The notes: generated from the letters alone by a model not told the origin. DNA of 18,514 nucleotides from DATJXG01 sp035500455 (GCA_035500455.1 DATJXG010000339.1:1-18514); one strand, 5' to 3'. Positions 6,353 through 14,145 are shown, counted from the first letter of the stretch. Numbers and translations are program-made.

Positions 6353-7348
6353 ATGAAGCGCTCGCTGCAGGAAGTTGCCGATCATGTGCAGGGCCGAGTG
6401 GTGGGGGATGGAGCCGTGGAGTTGAACGGAGTCTCCAGCATCGGTTCGGCCTCGCCGGGTGATCTGGTATTTGTGGAGGACGAAAAGAACCTGAGCCTGG
6501 CGATGGACTGCGATGCCTCTGCGGTGATCGTCGGGGAATCGGCGGTAGTCGCTTCGCCGCGCAAGCCGCTGTTGGTGGCGTCGCAACCGCGGCTGGCTTT
6601 CGCCCGCGCGGCGGCAATCTTGTGTCCCTCTCGCAAACCGCAGGCTGGTGTTCATCCCACCGCAGTTGTGCCGTTATCGGCGAAGCTTGGCCGGGATGTC
6701 ATTTTGGAGGAACGAGTTGTGCTGGGAGGTGGCGCCGCCATCGGAGCGCGTTCCCGCATCGGCGCTGGGTGCGTGCTGGGCGCCGGCGTCGTGCTGGGAG
6801 AGGACTGCCAACTTTATCCCAACGTTTCGATCTATGCCGGGACGCGGCTGGGCCACCGGGTCATCGTGCACTCGGGGGCTGTGCTGGGCAGTGACGGCTT
6901 CGGCTACGTGCGCGACAAGGCTACGGGACGTTACGAAAAATTCCCCCAGATCGGACGCCTGGAAATCGAAGATGACGTCGAGATCGGCGCCAACTCGACC
7001 ATCGATCGCGGCGCGCTGGAAGTGACCCGCATCGGCCGAGGGACGAAGATCGACAACCTGGTGCACATCGGCCACAACGTGCAACTCGGCGAGAACGTAG
7101 TGATCGCCGCGCAGACCGGCTTCTCCGGCAGTATCGTCGTGGAAGACAATGTTGTGATGGGCGGACAGGTGGGCATCGGGGAGCGCGCACGGATTGGAGA
7201 AGGCGTCATGCTCGGAGGCCAGAGCGGAGTGCTTCCCAACAAGGTGCTCCGGGGGAAAGGCATCGCATTCTGGGGCACCCCGGCCAAGCCGCTGCGCGAA
7301 TATTTGAAGGAACTGGCCGCGCTGGCCCGCCTGGCAAGGAAACGGTAG
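6353..7348 (+). CDS. lpxD: UDP-3-O-acylglucosamine N-acyltransferase LpxD
   Basis: The enzyme transfers a 3-hydroxyacyl chain from acyl-ACP to the 2-amino group of UDP-3-O-acylglucosamine, the third step of lipid A synthesis, in the cytoplasm. It has 331 residues, close to E. coli LpxD (341). The N-terminal uridine-binding domain (about 1-95) shows GVSSIGSASPGDLVFVED and FARAAAIL. A left-handed beta-helix of hexapeptide repeats (about 98-290) follows. The catalytic His is in VHIGHNVQLG at residue 241. SDGFGYVRD and YEKFPQIG are typical LpxD loops, and the C-terminal helix ends the protein. The ATG at 6353 lacks a clear ribosome binding site. It is not in the usual bamA-skp-lpxD-fabZ-lpxA cluster, so it could be a stand-alone or second copy. 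Confidence 0.95.
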   Translation: MKRSLQEVADHVQGRVVGDGAVELNGVSSIGSASPGDLVFVEDEKNLSLAMDCDASAVIVGESAVVASPRKPLLVASQPRLAFARAAAILCPSRKPQAGVHPTAVVPLSAKLGRDVILEERVVLGGGAAIGARSRIGAGCVLGAGVVLGEDCQLYPNVSIYAGTRLGHRVIVHSGAVLGSDGFGYVRDKATGRYEKFPQIGRLEIEDDVEIGANSTIDRGALEVTRIGRGTKIDNLVHIGHNVQLGENVVIAAQTGFSGSIVVEDNVVMGGQVGIGERARIGEGVMLGGQSGVLPNKVLRGKGIAFWGTPAKPLREYLKELAALARLARKR

Positions 7349-7353
7349 AGTCG

Positions 7354-7388
7354 CCAACGACCAACGACCAACGACGAACGGCCAACGA
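7354..7388 (+). repeat. Five-unit 7-base tandem array (CCAACGA)
   Basis: CCAACGA occurs three times in a row (7354-7374), then the variant CGAACGG, then CCAACGA again, followed by CCAA and the ATG at 7393. The array fills nearly all of the 44 bases between lpxD and the P-loop gene and occupies the place where a ribosome binding site would be expected. Confidence 0.9.
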
Positions 7389-7392
7389 CCAA

Positions 7393-8013
7393 ATGTCAGT
7401 CATCGTCATCGGCGGGCATTCGCGCAACGTGGGAAAGACCAGCGTGGTCGCCGGGCTTATCGCCGCACTGCCCGAATTCTCCTGGACGGCCGTCAAGATC
7501 ACACAGTACGGGCATGGCATCTGCTCCGCTGACGGCGAACCGTGCCACTGCGCTACGGATGACCATACCTGGGCCATCTCCGAGGAATTGGAGCGTTCGG
7601 GTAAGAGCGACACATCGCGCTTTCTGGCGGCGGGGGCGGAGCGGGCGTGGTGGGTGCGCACCCGGCAGGGCCTGCTTGCCGAGGCTATGCCGGGGGTGCG
7701 CGATAGGCTTGCCGGGGCGGCCAACGTGATTGTGGAATCGAACAGCGTTCTAAAATTTCTGCGGCCCGATCTCTATATCGTGGTTCTCGATCCCGCGACC
7801 GCCGATTTCAAACCCTCGGCACAGCAGTTTCTGGATCGGGCGGATGCGGTGGTTCTGCACGAATCGCAGGATGGCGCGGAGAAGTGGCGGAGCGTTTCGT
7901 TGCAGTCGGTGGCGGCGCGTCCCGTTTTCCGCATACGTCCGCCGAATTACGTCACGCCCGAGTTGGTCAGGTTCGTGCGGCTGCAGGTGAGAAGTTCCAC
8001 GGCGGTTGATTGA
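7393..8013 (+). CDS. P-loop NTPase of unknown function (MobB/SIMIBI-like)
   Basis: This 206-residue protein opens with a Walker A motif, IGGHSRNVGKTS (residues 6-17), of the type found in MobB and related SIMIBI NTPases. A His/Cys-rich stretch follows: H41, C44, C51, H52, C53 and H58 (HGICSADGEPCHCATDDH), which could bind a metal. Later segments include SDTSRFLAAGAERAWW, NVIVESNSVLKFLRPDLYIVV, where the Glu/Ser segment could be a Walker B-like element, and ADFKPSAQQFLDRADAVVLHE. MobB proteins act with MobA in molybdenum cofactor maturation, but no cofactor gene is nearby and the match beyond the P-loop is weak, so the family name is tentative. The start ATG has no Shine-Dalgarno; the upstream spacer is a repeat array. 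It may be co-transcribed with lpxD (44-base gap). Confidence 0.75.
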   Translation: MSVIVIGGHSRNVGKTSVVAGLIAALPEFSWTAVKITQYGHGICSADGEPCHCATDDHTWAISEELERSGKSDTSRFLAAGAERAWWVRTRQGLLAEAMPGVRDRLAGAANVIVESNSVLKFLRPDLYIVVLDPATADFKPSAQQFLDRADAVVLHESQDGAEKWRSVSLQSVAARPVFRIRPPNYVTPELVRFVRLQVRSSTAVD

Positions 8014-8043
8014 ACCGCCGGGAGCTGAGAACACAAAGATTCC

Positions 8044-8147
8044 GATGTCATCCCGAGCGAAGCGAGGGACCTGGGTTCTTGCCGCCGCCGTCGGAACTGC
8101 TGCGGGAGGCAAATACCCAGATCCCTCGCTTCGCTCGGGACGACATC
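8044..8147. repeat. Long inverted repeat of the dispersed CGAGCGAAGCGAGGGA type
   Basis: The arms 8044-8083 and 8108-8147 are complementary at 36 of 40 positions around a 24-base loop. The arm core TCCCGAGCGAAGCGAGGGA is itself partly palindromic and belongs to a repeat theme seen between genes in many bacterial genomes. It lies between the convergent P-loop NTPase and APC permease genes and could act as a bidirectional transcript end. A smaller hairpin (8001-8007 with 8013-8019) covers the stop codon of the NTPase gene. Confidence 0.85.
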
Positions 8148-8179
8148 GATCCGGGGACGGGGAGAGCGATGAAGGCTTT

Positions 8180-10582
8180 CTACTTCGACTCCGGCTTTGC
8201 GGGGGGCTCGGCCGGATTGGCTGCCGGGCCATCGCTGGCCGTCGCATCTTCCGGAGGTCCACCAATCACTCGTGGAATAACGTCCCCTCCTGGAGTGTTG
8301 TCGTCGGAGGAAACCCGGCGCAACTCCTTCAGAATTTCTTCGCGCTCCTGCCCGGAGCACTCGCGGGCAAAGCGAGCGAGCGCCTGGGTGAGGATGTCAT
8401 GGTGATGTAGTTTGTCCAGTCCGGGCTCGCGGGTAATATTCAGCCACAGGCGGTGCACCAGGTGGACATCCTCGGTCTTCATGGTCGGGGTGTGCGGGCC
8501 GATGCGGAAGGTGTCCACGTTCATATCGGAATGCACCACCTGCAGGACGAACTGCCGCTTGGGCTCTTCGGCCGCCTCCCATGCTTTTCCGAGTTCAAAG
8601 GCCTGCTCCTGCGCCGCCATCTTGCTGGAGAGGCCCGCGACGACCGCGGCGGACTCGAGGTTGATGGCGGTTTGCACGATCGCCGACCATACGTCGCGCG
8701 CCGGCACCACCAGCAACGATACGTGTTTGCCAAAACTCTCGGCCACGGAGACCGCGCGCGTGAATAGAGTCTGTTCGTAGTCGCTGAAAATCTGCTCTGT
8801 CGCCAGGTCGTAGGCGGCGGTGCCGAACTGGCTGACCCGGGCTGACATCACCACGATGTCCTGCTCTTTCTCGTCGATGCGTTCCAGCACCCACTTCAGG
8901 TGGGTGAGGGTGTTGTAGTCGCGAATCGTGACCAGCACATTGCCCGGCCGGATGCCCAGTCCGGTGCGCTCCACCTTGTCGCTTTGCAGTAACTGGAAGT
9001 GTTCTTTCAACTGCTCAGCCGCCAGAGCATGGCGGCGGCGGTTCATTCTCTCGGAAACGGTAAAGATCAGAAAAAATGCCGCCGAAAAAGAAATGCCCGC
9101 CTCCGTGGCCAGGGATTTGGTGAATAGGTTGACGATCGCCACGGACAGCAAGACCATGAATACCGAAGCCAGCCCGACCGGAATCTCAACCCCGCGGATG
9201 GTGAAATTGGGCGGAACTTTCCATCCCCGCTCGCCTTTGTACTTGAAGCGCAGCACCAGCATCGCCAGGCTGTTGAAGGTGAAACTCCAGATCACACCGA
9301 AGGCGTAAGCTTCGCCCAGCCAGTACACGTTGCCGCGGCTGGCAAGAATGGTGAATACTTGAAAGATGACGACGAGGTTGATGATGCGGTAGGTGGTCCC
9401 GAAGCGGGGGTGGGGCCTGCGGAACCAGTCGGTGAGCACGCCATCTTCCGACACCCGGTTCAGGACGCCGTTGGATCCGATGATGGCTGTATTCACTGCC
9501 CCGGAGAGAATGAGGAAGCCCACGACCACGACAAAGGCGCGAAACGCGAGCCGTAACAGCAGCGGCCCCCACAGATACATGGCGAGCCCTGCGATGAGGT
9601 TGTCTTTGTAAACCGGCACCCGGACCGAGTCCGGGATGATCATCACGAACAACAGCGCGGTCAGCCCGGTAAAAACGAAGCTGTAGATGGCGATGATTAC
9701 CGCTGCCCGCTTGAGGTTCTTCAGCTTGGGATGCGCCAGTTCGCGGTTCACCTGGGCGAGCGATTCCTCGCCGCTCATCGCCAACACCGAATGCCCTAAG
9801 GCGATAAGAATTCCGAACAGCCCGAACTTGCGTGCCAGATCCTGGGCGAGATCGGTGTGCTTCAAAAAGCCGAGCGACTCGCTGCTGAAATTCAGGTTGC
9901 CAGGAGTGGGTAGCGGCACCGGCTGGTATCCGTTCTTGAGCAGCGTGATGCCCGACCACGCCAGCAGGAGAACGACCATCACGGTGGTGACCTTCATCAC
10001 CTGCAGGGCCTTCTCACTGGACTCGTGGATCCCCTTCGTGTTCTGCCACCAGAAGTAAATCGTCACCGCGAGGGCGAAGATGACTGAGGTCCAGTTCACG
10101 TTCACGTGCGGCGTACCGTTGAAGATGGCGTGCACGCTGCGCGGAATCCAGCCGTGAGCATCGGCGGCGGCGAAGACGTCGTTGATCAGGCCGGCGATGT
10201 ACTGCCCAGCAGACACGCCGGAGATCGGCCCGGTGAGGATGTAATCGAACATCAGGGCAGAGACGCTCAACTTCGCCAGCGTGCCCCCCAAAGCCTCCTT
10301 CACCACGCGATACACGCCGCCGCGCACGAACATGGAACAGCTCTCCACGTAAACCGCGCGCACCGTGAAAGAAAACAGCATGACGGCGACGATGAACCAG
10401 GGAGCGGATTTTCCGATTGCCTGCTCGGCGATGCCGGCGGCGTAAAAGGCGGAGGAGCCTAAGTCATTGAGCACAATGGCGGCGGCGCGCCAATAAGAGA
10501 TGAACGTGAGCATGACCGACGTGGCCACGACAATGCGCACGCGGTCGGAGGTTGAACCACCGGGTTGAAAGGAGGATGCCAT
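8180..10582 (-). CDS. APC superfamily permease with C-terminal Usp-like cytoplasmic domain
   Basis: This 800-residue protein is a membrane transporter, probably for amino acids or other cations. I chose the ATG at 10582 (MASSFQPGG). The frame extends to a TTG at 10651, but that part overlaps a small gene in another frame. Residues about 20-510 contain around twelve hydrophobic segments. The first has LNDLGSSAFYAAGIAEQAIG, followed by VRGGVYRVVKEALGG and MFDYILTGPISGVSAGQYI, all typical of APC permeases. Also seen is SGEESLAQVNRELAHPK. The C-terminal portion (about 530-770) is soluble: GNVLVTIRDYNTLTHLKWVL, IVVMSARVSQFG, and SLLVVPARDVWSAIVQTAINLESAAVVAGLSSK, resembling a universal-stress-protein fold, then a Pro-rich tail. 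Substrate cannot be inferred. It follows a 47-aa gene by 19 bases. Confidence 0.85.
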   Translation of the reverse strand: MASSFQPGGSTSDRVRIVVATSVMLTFISYWRAAAIVLNDLGSSAFYAAGIAEQAIGKSAPWFIVAVMLFSFTVRAVYVESCSMFVRGGVYRVVKEALGGTLAKLSVSALMFDYILTGPISGVSAGQYIAGLINDVFAAADAHGWIPRSVHAIFNGTPHVNVNWTSVIFALAVTIYFWWQNTKGIHESSEKALQVMKVTTVMVVLLLAWSGITLLKNGYQPVPLPTPGNLNFSSESLGFLKHTDLAQDLARKFGLFGILIALGHSVLAMSGEESLAQVNRELAHPKLKNLKRAAVIIAIYSFVFTGLTALLFVMIIPDSVRVPVYKDNLIAGLAMYLWGPLLLRLAFRAFVVVVGFLILSGAVNTAIIGSNGVLNRVSEDGVLTDWFRRPHPRFGTTYRIINLVVIFQVFTILASRGNVYWLGEAYAFGVIWSFTFNSLAMLVLRFKYKGERGWKVPPNFTIRGVEIPVGLASVFMVLLSVAIVNLFTKSLATEAGISFSAAFFLIFTVSERMNRRRHALAAEQLKEHFQLLQSDKVERTGLGIRPGNVLVTIRDYNTLTHLKWVLERIDEKEQDIVVMSARVSQFGTAAYDLATEQIFSDYEQTLFTRAVSVAESFGKHVSLLVVPARDVWSAIVQTAINLESAAVVAGLSSKMAAQEQAFELGKAWEAAEEPKRQFVLQVVHSDMNVDTFRIGPHTPTMKTEDVHLVHRLWLNITREPGLDKLHHHDILTQALARFARECSGQEREEILKELRRVSSDDNTPGGDVIPRVIGGPPEDATASDGPAANPAEPPAKPESK

Positions 10583-10601
10583 GCCGGAGCTAAGGAGCAG
10601 C

Positions 10602-10745
10602 TCAGTGAGGTTGGGATTTCTCCGAACCGAACAAGGTTTCGATATCTTCAATCCCGCTCAATATCAGAACGATGGCCGATCCGGCCATGCCCAGCGCAAA
10701 AATGCCCTCCAGCAGGCGAATTCCCAGGTTAATGATGGCTTGCAT
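10602..10745 (-). CDS. Small membrane protein upstream of the APC permease (47 aa)
   Basis: The translation is MQAIINLGIRLLEGIFALG, MAGSAIVLILSGIEDIETLF, GSEKSQPH and stop. It has one hydrophobic helix (about residues 14-32) followed by an acidic GIEDIETLFG segment. Nineteen bases separate its stop from the permease ATG, so the two are probably co-transcribed, and a GTG three codons upstream (10754) is an alternative start. An AT-rich GATAATATAAG element lies just before the start and may be part of the promoter, giving a very short leader. It could be a small partner of the transporter; that is inferred from position only. Confidence 0.65.
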   Translation of the reverse strand: MQAIINLGIRLLEGIFALGMAGSAIVLILSGIEDIETLFGSEKSQPH

Positions 10746-10873
10746 GATGGCCACTTATATTATCCGATGCGGCGTGAGGCGGCATAGTCAGAAAAATGAA
10801 TTGCCGTCATAAGCGGCGCGCGCTTGGCGCGGGCGGGCGCCCTTAACGCTCTCCGGTTTGCTATTCTTGCCCG

Positions 10874-12469
10874 GTGTTGGGCATCCACAAGCGCGCCTGG
10901 CTGCTGGTCCTGTTTTCGGCTGGACTGCAGATCGTAATCTTCCCTTTGCCCGATCTCTACTTTCTCGGCTGGGTTGCTGTGGCGCCGCTGCTGGTGGCGC
11001 TGTTGCGGGCACGCGATTCCGGAACGCTGCAGTTGGAGGAGGGCATCAAGCTGCTGCCGGCCAAGCCGTGGCAGGCCTTTCTGCTGGCGTACTTCTGTGG
11101 AATTCTCTGGTATAGCTGCACCTGCTACTGGATCTACGGCACGATGCGCCATTTCGGAGGAGTGAATGCTCCCCTGGCCTTTTTGATCCTGATCCTGTTC
11201 TCTCTCTACCTCGGGTTGTATCACGGTGCCTTCGGACTGCTGGTGAGCGCGTTAGCCGGGAAAAGCCCCTTCAACCGGCGCGCCTTAATGGCCGCCCCGG
11301 TGTTGTGGGTCGCGGTGGAACTGGCGCGCACGCGTATTTCGGGATTCCCCTGGGACCTGCTGGGGGTCACGCAAGTGGATAACATCCCCCTGGGACGCAT
11401 TGCCCGCTTCACCGGCGTTTACGGCTTGTCGTTTGAGATCATGCTGGTGAATGCGGCGGTGGCGGCGGCTTTCCTGCTGCGCCGCGACAAACGCAAACCG
11501 CTTCTGCTGATGGCGCTGAGCGCCGCGTGCGTTTTGCAGGCCACGCGCTGGATTATGCCCCCTGCCCTGCTTGCGGACCACACCGCGGTGCTGGTGCAGC
11601 AGAACGTACCGATTCTAGACAGCGCGGATTGGACCAAGGAGTACTTCAACGAAACCTTGCGTGACCTGACTTCCATCAGCACGAGCGCGGTCGATAATGG
11701 GGCGCGGCAGCGCGGTTTGCCGCGTCCCGGCCTGATCGTGTGGCCGGAGTCGCCTGCGCCTTTCTACACCACCGATCCCACATTTCGCGATGCCGTCAGC
11801 GGCATGGCGCGCCAATCCAACGCGTGGGTGGTTGCCGGCAGCCTCGGGGTGCGCAATGCCTCGCCTGGAGTTCCTACGCAGGTTTACAACTCGGCGGCGC
11901 TGGTCACTCCCGGCGGGGAGTGGGTCGCCCGCTATGACAAGATTCACCTGGTTCCATTCGGCGAATATGTGCCCTTCCGGAGGGTGTTCTCGTTTGCGTC
12001 AGGACTGACCGACCAAGTGGGCGACTTTGCCCGCGGCAATTCGCGCGCTCCGCTACAGGCCGGCGATACCAGGCTCGGAGTCTTCATTTGCTACGAGTCG
12101 ATCTTTCCTGACGAAGTGCGCCAGACCGCGGCAGAAGGCGCGCAGGTTTTCGTGAACATCTCCAACGACGGCTGGTATGGCGACAGCGGCGCTTACGCGC
12201 AGCACCTGAAGCAGGCGAGGATGCGGGCGGTGGAGAACGATCGCTGGCTGCTGCGCGATACCAACACCGGCGTGACCGCGGCGATCGATCCGCTGGGCCG
12301 GATCGTGGCACAGATCCCGCGTAAAACCCGCACGGCGCTGCTTGCGCCCTATGCGCTCTCCAACGAGACTACTTTCTACACTCGCCACGGCGACTGGTTC
12401 GCATATCTCTGCGTGTTCTTTTCCCTTGCGGCCTTCGTCCTGCGGCTGATTGCGAAGCGAGAGCAGTAA
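10874..12469 (+). CDS. lnt: Apolipoprotein N-acyltransferase Lnt
   Basis: This inner-membrane enzyme adds the third acyl chain to the N-terminal Cys of lipoproteins, using phospholipid, so that they can be sorted to the outer membrane. It has 531 residues (E. coli 512). Six or so membrane segments lie in residues about 8-230, including GFPWDLLGVTQ (158-168), a hallmark region. The nitrilase-like periplasmic domain follows. The triad is visible: E292 in VWPESPAPF, K356 in YDKIHLVPFGEYVPFR, and C406 in GVFICYESIFP, then VNISNDGWYGDSGAYAQHL. A final membrane helix ends the protein. The start is GTG at 10874 without a clear ribosome binding site. The gene stands alone, divergent from the small gene at 10745. 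Confidence 0.96.
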   Translation: MLGIHKRAWLLVLFSAGLQIVIFPLPDLYFLGWVAVAPLLVALLRARDSGTLQLEEGIKLLPAKPWQAFLLAYFCGILWYSCTCYWIYGTMRHFGGVNAPLAFLILILFSLYLGLYHGAFGLLVSALAGKSPFNRRALMAAPVLWVAVELARTRISGFPWDLLGVTQVDNIPLGRIARFTGVYGLSFEIMLVNAAVAAAFLLRRDKRKPLLLMALSAACVLQATRWIMPPALLADHTAVLVQQNVPILDSADWTKEYFNETLRDLTSISTSAVDNGARQRGLPRPGLIVWPESPAPFYTTDPTFRDAVSGMARQSNAWVVAGSLGVRNASPGVPTQVYNSAALVTPGGEWVARYDKIHLVPFGEYVPFRRVFSFASGLTDQVGDFARGNSRAPLQAGDTRLGVFICYESIFPDEVRQTAAEGAQVFVNISNDGWYGDSGAYAQHLKQARMRAVENDRWLLRDTNTGVTAAIDPLGRIVAQIPRKTRTALLAPYALSNETTFYTRHGDWFAYLCVFFSLAAFVLRLIAKREQ

Positions 12470-12477
12470 AGCCCAGC

Positions 12478-13005
12478 CTAAATATGCTCTTCCGGAAACT
12501 CCACCGGCAGGCCGAGCGGGCCGGTGAAGCGATTGGTGAGGTTGGCAAGCCCGACAAGAATGTGAATATCCAGGATCTCGGCGTCAGAAAACTCCGCTTT
12601 GAGTGGCGCGAAGTCTTCGTCATCGATGTCACCCGGCGCGCGGGTTAACTCCTCGGCGTAGGTGAGCGCGGCGCGCTCTTTCTCTGAAAAGCTGCTGTAG
12701 TTGCCGGCCTTGAGCGCCGCCCAATCCTGGGGCGTCACTCCGGCGCGTTTGGACGATGCCAGGTGGTGCTGCAGACAATAGCGGCAGTTATTGATGATGG
12801 AAACCCGAATGTAGATGAGTTCATACAGCTTGCGCTCCAGCGAACGACCTACGCTGGCGTAAAAAGGAAGAAAATTCTTCAACATCTCCGGGCGCTGCGC
12901 CATCACCTTGTGGACGTTGCCCGGCTTTCCGCGCAGCGTTGTCTGGTAGATTTCTTTTACTTCGGGCGGCGCCTGCTCCGGTTCCACCAAGGCAATGCGT
13001 GACAT
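12478..13005 (-). CDS. Carboxymuconolactone decarboxylase/AhpD-like (peroxidase-related) protein
   Basis: This is a 175-residue cytoplasmic protein. The frame runs further upstream, but the ATG at 13005 has an ideal GGAGG six bases before it. Residues 61-81, YELIYIRVSIINNCRYCLQHH, contain the AhpD-type CxxC (C74, C77) with the following His pair, preceded by the helix E-x-x-x-x-R-V-S that forms the active-site proton relay. The C-terminal half, ALTYAEELTRAP...FSDAEILDIHILVGLANLTNRF, matches the second CMD helix bundle of the 'uncharacterised peroxidase-related enzyme' group. It probably reduces a peroxide or disulfide; its substrate and electron donor are unknown. Its stop is 8 bases from the lnt stop (convergent), and its start is divergent from the first acetyltransferase. 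Confidence 0.88.
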   Translation of the reverse strand: MSRIALVEPEQAPPEVKEIYQTTLRGKPGNVHKVMAQRPEMLKNFLPFYASVGRSLERKLYELIYIRVSIINNCRYCLQHHLASSKRAGVTPQDWAALKAGNYSSFSEKERAALTYAEELTRAPGDIDDEDFAPLKAEFSDAEILDIHILVGLANLTNRFTGPLGLPVEFPEEHI

Positions 13006-13073
13006 GAAATCCTCCGTAAAAGTCCCTATATAATAGCTGCCTGACGCAATTCCCGCCTCGGAGACTCCCAACC

Positions 13074-13568
13074 ATGCTCAACATCCGGGCGGCGGCCGCA
13101 TCGGATGCGCCGCTGCTGAAGACCTTGATTCACGAACTCGCGGAGTACGAGCGCCTGGCCCATGAGACCATTGTGACCGAAGACGACATTCTGCGCGACG
13201 GCTTCGGCCCGCATCCGAAGTTCCGCGCGCTGATCGCGGAGTGGAATGGCCAGACTGCGGGCTATGCGCTCTACTTCGATTTCTACTCCACTTTCCAGGG
13301 ACGCGCCGGTCTGTTTCTGGAGGATATTTTTGTGCGTCCTGAGTTCCGCAAACAGGGGATCGGCAAGGCGCTGTTCGCGCGCGTGGCGGCGGTGGCTTGG
13401 GAGGAGGATTACTTCTGCATGCGCTGGGAGGTGCTGGACTGGAATACTCCCGCGATTGATTTCTACCGGCAGTGGGGAGCCGAATTTCTAAGCGACTGGA
13501 AGGCTGTGATGCTCATCGGCGATGCGCTGCAGGCCGCGGCCGGGGTGGAGTCGCCGACTGCGGAGTGA
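13074..13568 (+). CDS. GNAT acetyltransferase, thialysine/diamine N-acetyltransferase type, copy 1
   Basis: This 164-residue GNAT transfers acetyl from acetyl-CoA to an amine substrate. Motif A is clear: LFLEDIFVRPEFRKQGIGKALF, with RKQGIG as the acetyl-CoA loop. WEVLDWNTPAIDFYRQWGAE carries the conserved Trp-Asn and the Tyr of the spermidine/thialysine acetyltransferase group, and FDFYSTFQGR matches 'Y-S-T-F/W-x-G-R'. GFGPHPKFRALIAEW lies before it. The amine could be a polyamine, thialysine or an amino acid; the sequence does not settle which. GGAG lies about 10 bases before the ATG, and TATATAAT (13027-13034) upstream could be a -10 element, though no good -35 was seen. A close paralogue follows 100 bases downstream. 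Confidence 0.88.
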   Translation: MLNIRAAAASDAPLLKTLIHELAEYERLAHETIVTEDDILRDGFGPHPKFRALIAEWNGQTAGYALYFDFYSTFQGRAGLFLEDIFVRPEFRKQGIGKALFARVAAVAWEEDYFCMRWEVLDWNTPAIDFYRQWGAEFLSDWKAVMLIGDALQAAAGVESPTAE

Positions 13569-13596
13569 AGGCGGCCGATGAGTGATCATTCCGGCG

Positions 13597-13638
13597 CGTG
13601 AATCTATAATCGTGAATCTGTAACCGTGAATCTTTACC
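13597..13638 (+). repeat. Three 14-base tandem units between the acetyltransferase genes
   Basis: Units at 13597, 13611 and 13625 each begin CGTGAATCT and continue with a variable five-base tail (ATAAT, GTAAC, TTACC). The 14-base period is twice the 7-base period of other spacers in this window. The array ends 17 bases before the GGGAG ribosome binding site of the next gene. Confidence 0.85.
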
Positions 13639-13668
13639 CCAGGGACGCCGACCGCCAGGGAGTTCAAC

Positions 13669-14145
13669 GTGCTTTCCATTCGCCAAGCCAGCGCCAGTGA
13701 CGCGGCATTGCTGGTGCAGTTAATCCACGAATTCGCGGAATTTGAGCGCCTGCCTGTCAGGGTCAGGGAGGGCGACCTGCTGCGGGACGGCTTTGGGCCG
13801 CAGCCAAAGTTCCACATGCTGATTGTTGAATGGGACGGGGCGCCGACCGGCTACGCGATGTTTTTCGAATGCTATTCGAGTTTTGAAGGAAGTGCCGCCA
13901 TCTACCTCGAAGATATTTACGTGCGCCCCGCATATCGCGGCAAGGGCATCGGCAAAGCTGTGCTTGCGCACCTGGCTGCAATGGCGGTGAAGCAAAATCT
14001 GTGCGGCGTGCGCTGGCAGGTTCTCGACTGGAACACTCCGGCGATTGACTTCTACCAAAAGCTGGGGGCGGAGATGTGGGCTGATCGTAGAGTCTTCAGC
14101 CTGCACGGAGAGGCAATGGCTCGCCTGGCAGAGAGCGCAGCGTGA
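13669..14145 (+). CDS. GNAT acetyltransferase, thialysine/diamine N-acetyltransferase type, copy 2
   Basis: This is a 158-residue paralogue of the preceding gene, with roughly half its residues identical. It shares LIHEFAEFERL, LRDGFGPQPKF, YLEDIYVRPAYRGKGIGKAVL (acetyl-CoA loop RGKGIG) and VLDWNTPAIDFYQKLGAE. The start is GTG at 13669, with AGGGAG at 13656-13661 giving good spacing. Positions that differ cluster in the substrate-side strands (FFECYSSFEGS versus FDFYSTFQGR) and the C-terminus, so the two copies may act on different amines. Its stop overlaps the GTG start of trmFO by the sequence GTGA, implying co-translation. Confidence 0.88.
   Translation: MLSIRQASASDAALLVQLIHEFAEFERLPVRVREGDLLRDGFGPQPKFHMLIVEWDGAPTGYAMFFECYSSFEGSAAIYLEDIYVRPAYRGKGIGKAVLAHLAAMAVKQNLCGVRWQVLDWNTPAIDFYQKLGAEMWADRRVFSLHGEAMARLAESAA

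Noticed and set aside
6059..6655. 198-codon minus-strand frame overlapping lpxD
   Set aside because: It overlaps lpxD and the 48-aa gene, is Arg/Ser/Pro rich and shows no family features.
10583..10651. N-terminal extension of the APC permease from a TTG codon
   Set aside because: The extension has no transporter features and lies in another frame over the 47-aa gene, which ends just before the ATG at 10582.
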